NCBI GenBank assembly: GCA_020740775.1
Contig: JAHEWK010000024.1
Coordinates: 372,001 to 436,000, forward strand
Reading direction: 5' to 3'
Source: Ilyonectria destructans
Taxonomy: Eukaryota > Ascomycota > Sordariomycetes > Hypocreales > Nectriaceae
DNA: 64,000 bases
The notes below the pieces were generated by a model. It made no database searches, had not been told where the DNA came from, and worked only from the letters and a program-made list of their open reading frames with translations. Shown piece by piece: positions 33,975 to 46,254 of this stretch (positions within the stretch are counted from its first letter, which is position 1; every line of letters starts with the position of its first letter). Both the position numbers and the translations under genes were made by a program.

Positions 33975-34824
33975 TTTGCAACAAAGAGCCCTAAATCCAG
34001 ATGACAAAAGCAACTCGTATGAATGATCAAAGGAAGATTGCAAAATAATAGCACGCTTTGCAATCCGCAGCTCGACAATAGTACGCTAAGACAAGATTCA
34101 TGCGGGCCGAAACAGAACAACGCTACGCTGAGGCATCTTTGAACCCGCAACTAGGCGAATCTTTTTAAAAACTACTTTAGGACAAGCGCGTATCGTCTAA
34201 CTTAAGCATGCATGGCGCCAGCCTCCGATCATGGTTTAGGGACATTGTACCATCGATTTCGGCACTTGTTGAAGGCAACATGGAGGAATCTCGGCAAATA
34301 ATGTGCTCAAACTATCTCGATCTTTCTTAATTATCCTGGGAATAGCCCCACTCAAACAACCCGGGGCCCCGAACAGTGAAACTAAGATGCCGGCTACCAA
34401 GTGCTCCCGCCTCGGCACAGTACAGCCGACGACCCTGGAAGAACTGCCTCAAACTCCCTCGTCTTAGTTTCATGTTACGTATTCAGTCTACTTGCCGATC
34501 GCCAAATGAAGGTGGTAGCTCGCAGTAGCGCTTCAAGGAGACGAACGATGTACATCAGATACCCCCTGATCTATCTCGAGGCTGCTGCTACGCTCCAGCA
34601 TGGTGGGTGGAAGTGCTACTGTTGACCCATGTAACCCACACTTTAATAAGAAGATTAACATGTCGTGTAAATTCGAGCCTCGGTTAAAAATGCCTACTAG
34701 GGAATGCCAGTGTCGGATCGGAAGCATCAAGGGTTAAATCAAGGGACTTTCGAGTTTAGCAGGAAAAAGGTCCCGACAGCTCAAGTACAATTTGTGAACA
34801 TGTAGCCAGCCTAACTAAAAGTAC
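33975..34824. other. intergenic region
   Basis: No gene supported. The left part is the promoter of the DHA1 carrier, the right part the 3' end of the methyltransferase gene. Confidence 0.45.
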
Positions 34825-35604
34825 TCAATCTTTGATAGCCACGGTGACCAACAACTCCATCTCCATTTGGATTCCATTTTCTGTAGTAATCTTGTCCCAT
34901 TCCTTTTTCATTTCCTCCCTTGCACTTGGACGTAGATCCAGAGGGATGCCACCATACGTCTTCCCAGAGGAGCTTGTATCCAGCCAATCGATCATTGCTT
35001 CAGCGTCCTTGACTGCCTTGGCGATCTTATTTATGACGATATTTCTGGTGGAAAACCCAGCATCGTCAAGGAGATGTTCCAATTCGTGCTGCTTGAGGAA
35101 TCTTGGCGGGCTTTGCTCTGGATAGTTTCGGTAGGGTTCTCTCGACAGCACGTCTTCCTTGATTCTTTCCTGTGCAGTGACATAGTCACCAGATCCGCCA
35201 GAAATGCCTAGGCGGCCCCCTGGCTTCAGCACACGAGCAAATTCCTTGAGTGCCTGTGGCTGATCCTGGACCCAATGGAGTGTAGAGTTCACAAAGACAA
35301 CGTCAAAGCTCGCTGCCGGGAATCGCGACAGCTCTTCGGCTTTTCCGACGTGAAAGGATAAATTCGGCTTTTTGATTTCGAGGGCAAGCGAGATTCTCTC
35401 CCGACTGGGATCAACGCCGACCACAGTGCCATCTGCCCCAACGAGCTCTGCAATGTGCGACGTGAGGTTACCAGGTCCGCAACCAACGTCAAGAACGCTG
35501 GTCCCCGGGAGAATTCCTAATTTTTCAAGGAGAAACAGGCCCGCATCGTACTGGGTATTGCTAACGAGGGTGTAGCCTCTCGCCAACTCCTGAGTATCCG
35601 CCAT
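34825..35604 (-). CDS. class I SAM-dependent methyltransferase
   Basis: Single exon, 259 residues from the ATG at 35602-35604 (MADTQELARGYTLVSN). Motif I is VLDVGCGPGNLTSHIAEL near residue 38, the acidic post-I residue is in VVGVDPSRERI, motif II is FDVVFVNSTLHWVQD, and motif III is LKPGGRLGIS. This is the UbiE/trans-aconitate-type small-molecule methyltransferase fold (PF08241/PF13489). The HWVQD segment resembles trans-aconitate methyltransferases, which methylate carboxylates. The frame stays open upstream to about 35715, but the sequence there does not look conserved. The cytosolic enzyme's substrate is unknown. Next to it are a P450 and a transporter, so a small tailoring group is possible. 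Confidence 0.85.
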   Translation of the reverse strand: MADTQELARGYTLVSNTQYDAGLFLLEKLGILPGTSVLDVGCGPGNLTSHIAELVGADGTVVGVDPSRERISLALEIKKPNLSFHVGKAEELSRFPAASFDVVFVNSTLHWVQDQPQALKEFARVLKPGGRLGISGGSGDYVTAQERIKEDVLSREPYRNYPEQSPPRFLKQHELEHLLDDAGFSTRNIVINKIAKAVKDAEAMIDWLDTSSSGKTYGGIPLDLRPSAREEMKKEWDKITTENGIQMEMELLVTVAIKD

Positions 35605-36505
35605 GGCTGGGCTGATGTATATTTTTGAAATGATGAAATGGCTCTGTGAAGTTCCTATTTTGGGCAGATGCATAGGCGAATTGCTCAATATTTGTGGCCT
35701 ACATGGTGAGGTCAATCAACATGACTAGATCAGCATTCAGGGGTGTATAGTCGGGAGATTCTATGCGTGAATTCTGCAAGAGTTAGAGGAGTAATATGAG
35801 GTCATTTGAGCATATTAATCCACATGGTTTCGTTGTCCTGTAGATTGCGACATAAGTTAGTGGCTACTACCGTAACATTTCGACAATTATGCACGACTTA
35901 GCGCGCCCCGCTCACATGCGGATCTATCCAGAAATAGTGCCGAATTGAACCAAGACGGGATTCGGATCTAGCCGTTACAGAGGCATGCGAACTTGCCGAG
36001 ATTTCACGGCATAGGTTAGTTGCACACTGCAACTCCCCGCAATAGCCCCTGGTGTGATGGTGACTCCTCTGCGGGGAACTTTCAACGACGCCTTATGGCG
36101 TAAGGCGAGCAATTTTGAGCACATTGAATCTGAAGATTCCCGACGTTTCATAAGCGTGATACGGCGATCACTCAACAAAGATGCACGTGGACAACGTTAA
36201 CTGGATTGTCTGAAGGACGCAAACTTAGTTGCCGATGAAAAATGCCATTGCCGCGTTCTAAAAAAAGATGGGGTTCGCCTAGCTTAGCACAGCTAATAGA
36301 ATGGCCTCAGAAGGACGATCCTAACGACGAGGTGAGAATTCCCCAAGAATGGCATCGGCCATTCGCATTTGCTACAATAACACGACTCTGCTGTATCACA
36401 AACGCCACGAAGTGCCAGATGATTTCTTGAACAAGCTACGCTGATTTTCATCTTGAATCTTTACTGGAGCTCTCTCAGAACGTACACAAAAATCTCCCGC
36501 TACCA
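35605..36505. other. intergenic region before the P450
   Basis: A 0.9-kb divergent promoter region. I see no gene. GGAGCTC occurs once at 36466-36472, only 34 bp before the P450 start; its position and context differ from the region A sites. Confidence 0.4.
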
Positions 36506-38205
36506 ATGTTCACAATGATGAGGACTACGTTCTCTGCCACGTCAGTGATTGCGACGCTTGGCATACTTGTAGGTCAACAGTCTCTACTAGGAGAAAAAGC
36601 TAATTGCCCCTAGCTTGTTCTTGGATTTCTGATTCAAATTGTCCAAAGACGATTCTTTCACCCTCTTCGGAATGTGCCTGGTCCCTGGATAAACAGCGTC
36701 TCAGAGCTGCCTGCTTCCTTGGCATTGGTGACTGGTAACCAGCACAGATACTACAGGTCACTGCATGAAAGATATGGCCCAGTAGTGCGAGTCTCTCCAA
36801 ATGAAGTTGGCTTCATTAGCGTAGAAGCTCGAGAGGAGATCTACGGCCTTCGAGTGCGTGCCAACCCGTTTCAAGAGTATGGAAGCTGACATATTTTGTA
36901 GAAAGGAGGTCTCAACATGGAGAAGAGTCCAATATTCCTGGGAGCTGTTGGTAGTGTAGATGGGCAAACTGGGGTCAGCCTAGCTGTGAACAAAGAGCAT
37001 GCTCGACAACGCAGGGCGTTGGGATATCTTTTCACCAACAGCGCATTGCTACATTTTGAAAGTGTACTTCATCTTCATATCGATAAATTCCTCGCCGTCC
37101 TGAAGACAATGGCATCCGAGAAGCGAGCAGTTGATTTCTCAGCCTGGTGTAAGCCTTTCCCAGGGTATGAGTGTTTGTGCCTCCTCGACTGACAATACAC
37201 ACAGACACCTACCTGGCATTCGATTTGATGGGCGATCTGTGCTTTGCCGAACCATTTGGGTGTTTGGATCAAGCATCAGATACAGAGTGGTCTACATCTG
37301 TTATTAATGTTTTTGTGGCAGCTACATGGACGCAAGCTATCCGTCGTCTCTCTGGTGTCGGTACACGGCTCGAGTGGCTTATTACTCGACTTCTTGTTCC
37401 TTCAAAAGCCACGACCTGGAGAATGACTCATTTGAACAATTCACGTGAGAAGACCATTCGCCGACTAGCAGATCCCGACCGAGAGCATGCAGACTTCATG
37501 TATCACATTCTCAACAACGAATCCAGGAAGTCACTTTCTCAAACAGAAATCATCTTGAACATGTCGCTATTCATCAGTGCCGGAACAGACACAACTGCTA
37601 CAGCCCTTACTGGCTGGACATATTTTGTGTGCACTCATCCAGATGTGTACAAACGTTTAGTGAGCGAAATTAGAGGAGCTTTTCTGACCGAGGAGGACAT
37701 CAAATGGGATAAGGTCAAGGATCTTCGATACCTCGAAGCGACTCTCAACGAAGCCCTACGTCTCTTCCCACCGTCGCCAGCGAGTCAGCAACGTGTTGTT
37801 CCCCTTGGTGGTGCTACAATTGATGGCTACTATGTCCCCGCGGGGACGACCGTCGCTGTCGCCCCATGGGTATCGACACACTCACCCTTGAACTTTCACG
37901 AGCCGGATCTGTTTAAGCCCGAGCGTTGGCTAGGAGAGGATAAAAAGTTCTCAAATGACCGCCTCAACGCTTCGCTGCCGTTTGGGACGGGGCCAAGGGT
38001 ATGCATCGGGAGAAACCTTGCCTACCTTGAGATGCGCCTCATTGCATCCCATTTGCTGTGGAACTTTGATTTGGAACTTGATAAAGGGGAATATAACGAG
38101 AGGAATTGTGTCTGGGGCCTGGATGGCCAGATGAAGCCCATGAAGGTATTCCATTCTATGACAAAGCCAGAACTATGGGTGCAATTGAAAGCGGTTTGCC
38201 GGTGA
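36506..38205 (+). CDS. cytochrome P450 monooxygenase
   Basis: Four exons (36506-36568, 36614-36852, 36902 to about 37148, and about 37204-38205), about 516 residues. An N-terminal membrane anchor (FSATSVIATLGILLVLGFLIQIV) and a proline-rich hinge (NVPGPW) are present. The I-helix motif is AGTDTTATAL, the K-helix EALR (ExxR), then PERW, and the heme-binding loop PFGTGPRVCIGRNLAYLEMRL with the cysteine ligand. All core P450 features are intact. It sits in the endoplasmic reticulum and oxidises a small lipophilic substrate with electrons from P450 reductase. It resembles the isotrichodermin-hydroxylase/benzoate-hydroxylase-like class frequent in secondary metabolism. Neighbours are a methyltransferase (divergent) and a Zn2Cys6 regulator (tail-to-tail). 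Confidence 0.92.
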
Positions 38206-38549
38206 CTTTATAGTGCACGACTGAGGTCCGCTGCAGGCTAGGATAGCCCGAGTGTGGCGTGGGTGATGGTTTATCAAGAAGTCTATGAAGAATCGTTTAC
38301 TTAGGTTCACAGGTTGGAGGACTCCCGGTGGATTTGGATGCTAGACGCTACAACAGGGATCATGAAGGGCATGCCAGTTTAGACTGCTTAACCGCTCAAG
38401 ATAAATAATACCAACGCCTAAACAGTGCCTTAATTTGCTGAGGTGAACCACAATTCTTTTCAATAATCTGTAGATTCTGGCATATCTTGATTAAAGCTTA
38501 GCAATATTCAACAAGAAATAGCTTTCCTCATCTTCGTACAGAGTTTGGC
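38206..38549. repeat. convergent intergenic region with dispersed repeat copy 2
   Basis: Between the tail-to-tail P450 and Zn2Cys6 genes. About 38405-38545 aligns by eye to 26675-26815; this is the less AT-rich copy. No gene seen. Confidence 0.35.
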
Positions 38550-40953
38550 CTAAGTAAATCGAGAAAATCCATTCCTACCAGAAAACGAGTCCCACCACGT
38601 CGTAGGATCGGAAACGACATCGAGATTAAGAGGAATATCCCAAATGCCTCCATCATCTAGCACAGAACTAAAAGCACCGCCGCTAAAATCATCTGCTATC
38701 TGAAAGCATCCCGTGGCTTGTGCATCAATCTCAGGCCGCCCGGCTGCCGAAGTCTGCCCAATTGATGTTGGCAAAGAGGCTTGGAGTACGATGCCCAGAA
38801 ACTTTGAGAACCGCATTGCCATGTGCGCGTCGTCAGCAGATCCGAGACGAATGGCATCGATTACTGATCGAAGGAGGTGAACGTTTGGATCTGACCCAGA
38901 TACGTGCTGATTCTTGGCCAGTATCGCCTAGTAAACGCTTGTCAGAGCTCGAAACGTATTGGCATATTGCGGCACCATACCTTGAGCAAGTGCAGACTTG
39001 CTGCCACAATGAATAGCCAGTATCTTACGGGCAGGTATGCTATTAGCCTAGCGGGTTCTAATATGTCTACAACAACAGAGAGCAATGCATGACTCGCTTG
39101 AGCTGCTTGCTCGGCAAAGTTAGACAAGGCCGCCGCGTGTTCATGCGTCGAGGATGCAGAGCTAGACTGCAAGGCCTGGGCTGCAGGAGCAAAGCAATAC
39201 ATGGTGATGTAGTGAAACTCTAGATCTAAGCATGCACTCAGAAAGGTGTTTGCGTCTGGGCCGGTTAGCATGATCGCGAATTCTCGCTCTATCTGCAAAG
39301 TACTCACTGTGGCGGTGATGGTATTGACGCTTCCAGCGATTCAACGCCCGGCCCAGATGCTCCAAGTTGGGGACCAAATTCTGGTTAGACAGCGAGGCTC
39401 CTGTCTTTTTCAATGAGTGGAGAAACTCACGTCCCTTTCGAGCTTCCACGAACAACTCGAAGTAGCCTTCCCACAACATGCTGTCCTGGAGGGAATCGGC
39501 AAAGGTCGTCGAGTACCGATCTCTGACGACTTGTCTCGACTTCTCAGGTAACAGAGGCTCGAGTCCAAGCCTTGTTGCCAGTCCTTCATCGGTCAAGTAA
39601 ATGAATACGCAGACGAGTCTACTCCATTCTTGTCGAATTGTTTCAGCCTCAGACATGGTCGTCGTATTACTAGGAGCTTCATATTCAAAGCAACAACCCT
39701 CGTGAGCAAGGGCAATTGCGTTGGAAAGAAGAATCCTGGATGATTATTAACTTCGCTTTGTAGAAATATGATGATCAGTGATCTTGACGGCCGACGTACC
39801 ATGACATTTTGTTGCTTCGATATGCTGGCGAAACAATGTTCAGTTTCTCCATAAGTGATGTCATTCCGTAGCGGCGATGGCCAGTTAGCGAGTCAGCATC
39901 GTTTGGCGAGGTCTTGAAGCTTGTTGTCGGGTCATCCACAAAGTTGATGGCCTCTCCATCTCCCTCGGTAAAGTCCATCGGATTGTTAATAGCCTTAACG
40001 TGCCAGTCAATTAAGAGAAGCATCGAAGCTATCGCTCCAATAGACCTGGTTGTATTTGAACCCCACATGACAGACTGCAAAAACCTCTGGAGCAGTAGCC
40101 ATGACCGCCAGTGGATTCTTTCTGATCTGATCTCGCCGTGTGGACCCGACAGGTTGAAGTACCTCGAGGCGAGCGTGACAATACAGGTAAGAAGTAGGGG
40201 TTCTTCTAAGGCAAGAAGCGTATAGTTGGCTTTGTTCCGGTAGTAGGATGGTATCACAGGCTTCAGTGGCCAAAGACACTCGAAGAAGAAGTCCAGATAC
40301 TCTACGACTTCCTGCTGCGACACAACGCCCCTACGAATCAGGACAAACCCATTCCATGCTGCGGTAATCTTTTTTGCATCATTCGTAGCGTTGGGAATAC
40401 TTGCATTGATCCCTGGCGTAGCCTGACTGTCGTTGACGTGAGCCGTTGAGTGGTTGTTGTGTCCTTGACTGCCCGTAGCCGCAAATGTGAGTAAATCGAG
40501 GGCGTCAGACGTGTTGTGAATATGGGTTGAAACGAGTCTTGTCCTTGCATCCAGCGCAGCGGTTGAGTTTGGGGTTAACATGTCTCCAGAACTGAATCCC
40601 TCAGCAGCGGAGGAACTCTGGTCAATTGGCGACATGGGATCCTGGAGCTGCCCTGCTTCTTGATGCTCGCTCCAAGAGTGGCCTGCACGAGTCTCAGACT
40701 CAATGCTACCAACCTGCGTCGAGGCCTTCCGCTTTACGCTTCTCGATGTACGGAATTCGCAAGGATGGCTATCTGCCGCACATCGCTTGCACACTTGAGG
40801 CTGCTGAGGAAGCGGCTCGCAACGAGACTTGCGCTTCCGGCAACGCTCGCAGGACAAGTACGCACGGCGATGTTTCGACTCTGGCGGCGAGTTTGGCTGG
40901 TTGATGGGCAAAAAGCCAAGCTGCTGGGCGACGTCGCCTCCGTGGTCCTCCAT
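38550..40953 (-). CDS. Zn2Cys6 transcription factor (possibly ARO80-like)
   Basis: Minus strand, several exons. The first exon (40953 to about 39796) holds the binuclear cluster CERCRKRKSRC...CKRC...C near residues 35-66 with spacing C-x2-C-x6-C-x9-C-x2-C-x6-C. A Ser/Thr-rich linker follows, then the middle homology region (VEYLDFFFECLWPLKPVIPSYY; LLTCIVTLASRYF). Later junctions restore MSWILLSNAIALAHEGCC, RHNANTFLSACLDLEFHY and HLLKAILAKN. The C-terminal segment with SADDAHMAMRFSKFLGIVL resembles ARO80-type activators of aromatic amino acid catabolism, but I cannot prove orthology. The protein is a nuclear regulator of roughly 750 residues. Targets could be the P450/methyltransferase pair or genes elsewhere. 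Confidence 0.88.
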
Positions 40954-41697
40954 TGCGGCTGATGAAGGCGGATCAGCAAAGTAAGTGCCAATTGCTCCGG
41001 CCTCTTGAAGACGATTCAGTTACTCTTCCGACACTTGTATCCGACGAGCCGAGTTTTACCTTCGTGTTGGCTGCTGACGGGGCCTCCATTTTCGACTCTA
41101 GTTTCGGCTCCAGCTTCGGCTCCGATTGCCGGGGCTTGGCTCAGTTTGCGGGGTCATCACGTGGAAGACGGCGTGAATCTCCTCCACGTTGGCACTTTAG
41201 ACCTTATCCAATACATGGGAGATGGATAAAGGCGTAGAAAAGACGTAATAGAAGAAAGACGCGAATCAAAGGACGGGCTGGCAGGAAGCAGAGGGGGGCA
41301 GATTGTCTATCACAATGTCTCGGCGGATCAATGGGTCACACCTTAGTGGAGGCATGGCCAAACTCATATACCACGGGGATACCATGACGATCATATGGAT
41401 TCTCATTAAGTGATTTAAATACTCAGACTGGCCGTACATAATTCCTTCCTCGTCTCTCTTTCATCTCTCGCCTTACACCAGACTCGCTTGTACAGCTCAC
41501 CTGGGTGGCCCGTCCCGCTACCCTAGAGGTATGGTGATCCCAGAGTCAAAGGCTTGAAAAAGATGAGCCTTTTCAAAGGGAAGAGAACATTGACGGACAC
41601 AATACTCTTAGGGGTACACAATCGTAGTCAGGGTTAATCTAGGAGCTCTTAAAGTTAGGATATCTCATGTTCCGGTACCCTCCATCTATGACTAGCT
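40954..41697. other. intergenic region
   Basis: Promoter of the Zn2Cys6 gene and 3' UTR of the D-lactate dehydrogenase gene. A G/C-skewed run (TTCGGCTCCAGCTTCGGCTC near 41102) and one CACGTGG near 41158 are seen; no gene. Confidence 0.4.
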
Positions 41698-43713
41698 TCA
41701 ACGAACAACATGCCTCTTTTCATCAAATACCTTGCCCGGATTCAATAACCAGCTGTATCACACGTAAGCGAGAGCTTTTATGATGCGTACTAAATACAAA
41801 CTCACTGTGGGTCAAGTGTTTCTTTGAGCGCCTTCATAACGCCAATGGTTGCTGGTCCTAGTTCTTTCTCCAGGCAATGCTTGATGATATTAGTTACAGA
41901 ACATTTAGCTCACATCTTTCACTCACCTTTTTTCCAAGTCCGATTCCATGCTCTCCCTAATTTAAGAGTTAGACAGCTTAAAATCACGGGTAGGACGGCA
42001 GTAGTAGTCTATACTTACCGAAACAGTACCCTCCATTTCCAGGGCCCGATCCATCATCGTATTGACGCAATCTTCGACAGCCTTGCGCTCGTCTTCCTTA
42101 TCCGGTCTATACATGACAATTTGGTGAAAATTACCATCACCAACGTGTCCCAGCACACTGGTAAAGAGCCCCAAATTGCTAGCTCTCTCCTTGGATATCT
42201 CTGCCATGCGTTAGTCCAAAACCAAACGGTTCATGCGTATTTGCGTACCAATAAGCTCTGCCATTCGCGAGAGAGGCACAGCTACATCTGTTGACCAGAT
42301 TTGAGTTCCTTCTGGTCGGGCTGCGAGGCTAGCCCAGAGAGCTTGCTTTCGGGCAGACCACAAAGATTGCATCTGTTGTTCAGTAGTGGCCGATTCAAAG
42401 GAATGGCAGCCATTGGATTGCACAATCTCTTGCGCTAGGCGCGTACTATCCTCGACAGTCTTTTCCGACCCTGAGAATCTTCGTTCAAGTTAGCACTGCA
42501 CATCTCCAGGTGGTTGAATAGCTTGATCTTACTTGAGAAACAAGGTCGGGGCTTCGTCCCAAATTCTACCACCCGCTCCTCCGGACAAATTGATAACCTT
42601 CATCTGGACATCATCCATCAATTCCAGAGCCGCGAGCGGAACTCCACGACGCATCATCTTAAAAGCAGCGTCTGCGGCATCTTTGACAGTCGAGAACGTA
42701 GCCGTTGCGACGCTGAAGCTTTCGGGGACAATGGCCAGCTTCAGCGTCACCTCGGTAATGATTCCCAGAGTCCCCTCGGATCCAGTGAACAGGGCTGTGA
42801 GGTTGTACCCTGCAGATGTCTTGCGTGGCCGATGCCTGGTCTTAATGACAGATCCGTCTGCTAGAACCACGGTCAGGTTGACGACATAATCCTTCATCGT
42901 GCCGTATCGCATGGCGTTTGTGCCGCTGCAGTTTGTTGCCACCATGCCGCCAATGAGTGCCGTTGGGCTCGGATCGAGAGGCAGAAAAAGGCCGGTATCC
43001 TTGATCTTGTCATTCAAGTTGACCCAGTTGACTCCTGGTTGTACCACAACGTCCATGTCCTCGGGGTGGAAGGCGACAATCTTGTCCATCCTTGACACGT
43101 CGACGCAAATGCCAGCATAAGGCGAGCTGAAGTTCCCCTCGACGCTGGATCCTGCCCCATACGGCACCATGGGAACTTTGTAGGTTGTGCAAATTTTCGC
43201 TATTGCTGAAACATCTTCGGTCGTCTTTGGATGCACAATGGCGATAGGACGCACTTCCGTGTTGGAGGTGCTCCATTCACTGAATCCATGGTCTTCCAAG
43301 TCATCCTTGTCGACGCTTACACCATCTTCTCCTAGTCGTTCACGGATTTCACTCACAGCCTTGAAGATGTTAGTGCAAGGACTCAAGGGCTTATTTGATG
43401 AGTAACCGACCGTCATCGTTGTGGCTATGTCGGCATACTTTGTCCGGGCAGATGGACCATGGTGTGTCTCGGAGGTTTGCCACCTTGGGATAGGTTCATT
43501 GACTGACGCCGGAGAGTTTCCAAAATTCCCCATAGACGCTGTGAATATACCGCCGATGAGAACTCCGATTGCCATGTAGGTGATAGGGCGTTGGCCTGGC
43601 TGGTTTCTTGATCCAGCAGCCGAATTCGACAGCCTTCGAATTGGCTGAGCATGCCTGATTGACGGCAAGTTGCGCCATCGCATTCGAAATGCGAGCTTGC
43701 GAGACGACTTCAT
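41698..43713 (-). CDS. mitochondrial D-lactate dehydrogenase (cytochrome), FAD-linked
   Basis: Minus strand, about six exons, about 560 residues. The first exon begins with a basic presequence (MKSSRKLAFRMRWRNLPSIRHAQPIRRLSNSAAG), suited to mitochondrial import, then a membrane segment (ITYMAIGVLIGGIFTASMGNFG) as in DLD1. The FAD-binding type 4 domain (PF01565) has VPYGAGSSVEGN and FLPLDPSPTALIGGMVATNCSGTNAMRYGTM. The C-terminal FAD-oxidase domain (PF02913) has the HVGDGNFH metal-site motif and ends GEHGIGLGKK...LGPATIGVMKALKETLDPHWLLNPGKVFD. The last exon is 41752-41698. The enzyme oxidises D-lactate to pyruvate and feeds cytochrome c. The frame is open upstream to 43983, but that part lies in the duplicated promoter module, so I prefer the ATG at 43713. 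Confidence 0.9.
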
Positions 43714-44459
43714 GGCCACGGTTCCGGCTATTGTGAGGCTGGGATTGCACAATAGTGAGAAGAGGCTGGGATTTGGAGAACATTCCGGCACGCGGAGGAG
43801 GTTGTTTCGCCGCGGCCCCGTCATCGGATATTTCCAAAACGGCCTAGCGTTGAGGTCCACTAAGATCCGATATTTGCGGAGAAGTAATAAAATAGCCGGT
43901 CTCGGGGCATCACGATGGATACTTTCCCACTCACGAGACTTGTTTAATGGCCTGGTGATTGGGCGATCAGAACCTTGAAGCATCGGGTGATTACTAAAAT
44001 GGTGGAGAACCTGGGGTAATGTGAAGGGGAGGAGAACATTCGGGTATTTAAGCCTTATTTAATTAACTCCGAGAATGCAAGGCGGCTCGCGAATGTCAAG
44101 CCGAAGCAGCCTTTGTAGTCCTACTGCTATCAACGCGTCACAGCTCAACATGCTCGCCCGCGTCACTCCCGTGGTAAGACCGACTCCCTACTATTAGTCG
44201 GATGCAGTTGAATCCATCGCCATCCGTGAATATGATAGTAAACTGGTCGGCCATCGACCTAGGGGTCCCATCTATTTCCCCTCTAAGGGCTCTAGTTGTG
44301 GCTGACCCTCCTCACTCCAATCATTGGAGTTGCCCAGCTATTCATTCCTGAAACGCCTTCTGTTATTTGACCCCCAACCATGACCGTATATCAAGAACCT
44401 GCTTGACATCAACATTGGATCGTAATACGCCACGCACCGCTGTAATAATTCCATCCTTT
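43714..44459. other. intergenic region with orphan promoter module
   Basis: It lies between the D-lactate dehydrogenase start and the 3' end of the MFS gene. It contains the module 43898-44051, homologous to the promoter of the ACS carrier at 61420. After it comes an ATG at 44150 (ATGCTCGCCCGCGTC) with a GTAAGA donor-like site 26 bp further on, but no continuing gene. Confidence 0.5.
43898..44051 (+). promoter_or_regulatory. orphan copy of a duplicated promoter module
   Basis: Shared with 61174-61324 in the same order: GGTCTCGGGG(C/T)ATC, GATGGATACTTT, CTCAC, AATGGCCTG(G/A)TGATTGGGCG, GGGGTAA and TATTTAA. Distances agree: the first element to TATTTAA is 147 bp here and 144 bp there, and TATTTAA to the next ATG is 105 and 102 bp. 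The copy points to the plus strand, away from the D-lactate dehydrogenase gene. Confidence 0.6.
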
Positions 44460-46254
44460 TCAATGATCATAACGTGATTCAGCTTGTGCAACCCCCCGAG
44501 GGATTTTGAACATGAAAATCGCCATAGCGGCCAATACCGCGCAGAAAGATGTCATAACGAAGGGTAAACCCATCCAGACGCCCCCAAGAATGATACCCTT
44601 GCTCAGCAACCACCCCAGTGCTGGGACACCGACTAGACCGATCAGCGTTTCGACCGTTGCAATGGCCGTGTTCAGAGTCGCCAAAGTGTGCGGCTCTACA
44701 ATTCCAGCGAGTAGGGCACGGAGCTGGGGCTGGAAGCCATTGCCGAAACTGAGAACGATGACGGAGACCACTAGGAACCAAGGCGCTGCTGCGACCGCTG
44801 TCAACACGTTCCCAGCAGTGATGAACAGGATGGAGCCACGGGATAAGTACAAGTCTCTGGTTAAGACTTCCCAGCCGAAGCGCTTGGTGACCAAGCGAGA
44901 TACCAAGGGCAGGAAAACAAGCAGAACGATGACAGATGTGACTTTGGAGATGGTTGTAAAGTACGTTGCCTGTGGTTAACGGTTATGATGGAACCCGTGG
45001 TGATCAAGATGCGCGGGTACTTACCGTGGACCAGTCCCAGCCAAATCGCTTCGTCACATACTGTAGCATGTTCATTTCGAAGGCGATCATGATTGGATAG
45101 CATAGGCCGTATGCAACAATGAGGAACAGGACGTTCTTTGAACCCAAGACGAAATGCCAAATGCGAGAAAAGTCCTGCTTTGTCGTGTTCCACGCCATCG
45201 GTATGACGCCTGCTTTCAGCTTTGGCTCCTCGCCCCCTAGCCGCTCCACGTTTGCTTCTTCAAATTGGCGGTGTTCATCATCGGCGATCTTGCGGAGCTG
45301 CAGTGTCTCGGGGATGAGGAGGGACGAGAACATGCTGATGACAAGGGCGCCCAAGCCGATCCACATTGGAAGCCAAGGGTCGATGCTCAGCAGCCACCCC
45401 GCAACGGGACGGAAAGCCGCACTTAGGATGAGCATCATGGCGTGCAACTGGTAGAAGAAGGACGTTCGCTTGGAGGTAGGAATGGAGTCGGACAGGATGG
45501 TCCAGACCATGGCGGCAACGACGGCCCAGCCGCCTCCGATTAATGTAGGAATGGAACCAAGAAGGATATGCCAAATGGAGAATACATCTGGTCTGAGCAC
45601 TATAGGAACCGGGTCAGCATATCATGGAAGGGAGCGATGGTGAGGAAGGGAGCGAACATACAGACGATCATATACCATATTGTCGAGAGTACAATGCCGA
45701 AAAGTCCCAGAAACAGGACGGGGCGGCGTCCGTACCTGTCTGCACTGACGCCATATGGAATTTGCACGAGCAAAGCTGCATAGATTCGAATCAGCAGTAG
45801 TTCCTAACACCGAGGGCTTCACTGGGTACCTACGGACTAGCATCTCGACCCACAACATCCACGACCTGGCCATCGCAAGCGTGCCCTGGACATCGGCGTC
45901 CTTGCAGCGCGCGTCTTGCTCCTGCGGCACGCCCATAGCATGGTCCGGATGGTAACTGTGGCAGACAAAGTCCTCCATGATCTCCTGCAGAGGCGGCTCC
46001 ATGATGAACTGGCTGAACTCGATTATGAACAGGAACTGCACACACATCAAGACGACGTAGCGCTGAATCGACTCCTCGGGGACGCTGTCGGGAGAAATAT
46101 CCATAGGCAGAAAACGCGCCTCTTCGCCCTCGGGACCGTCATCACGGTCCTCGGCGGTGCTGTCGCCATCTGCGTCGAATGAGTCTTTGCGGTGGTCGAG
46201 AGGCTTTGCGTCGGCGTCGGACGAGTGCCTGCGATCCGGACGCGGTATCGCCAT
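44460..46254 (-). CDS. MFS transporter (PCFT/HCP-like or tetracycline-resistance-type)
   Basis: Minus strand with at least four exons: a first from 46254, a short one near 45780-45660, a long one 45600 to about 45027, and the last about 44970 to 44460. The N-terminus is acidic. TM1 is QRYVVLMCVQFLFIIEFSQFIMEPPLQEIM. A loop with two cysteines (DFVCHSYH...ARCKDADVQGTLA) follows, typical of a fungal group related to PCFT carriers. Later segments are LLSIDPWLPMWIGLGALVISMF, SRIWHFVLGSKNVLFLIVAYGLCYPIMIAFEMNMLQYVTKRFGW and the last TMs ending in KIPRG. It probably moves a metabolite across the plasma membrane. It sits at the left edge of the isocyanide cluster, in line with the CDC123-like and NRPS-like genes, so an export role is plausible. 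Confidence 0.85.

Noticed and set aside
43714..43983. Upstream extension of the D-lactate dehydrogenase frame by 90 codons
   Set aside because: It overlaps the duplicated promoter module, and the Met at 43713 opens directly on a good mitochondrial presequence.
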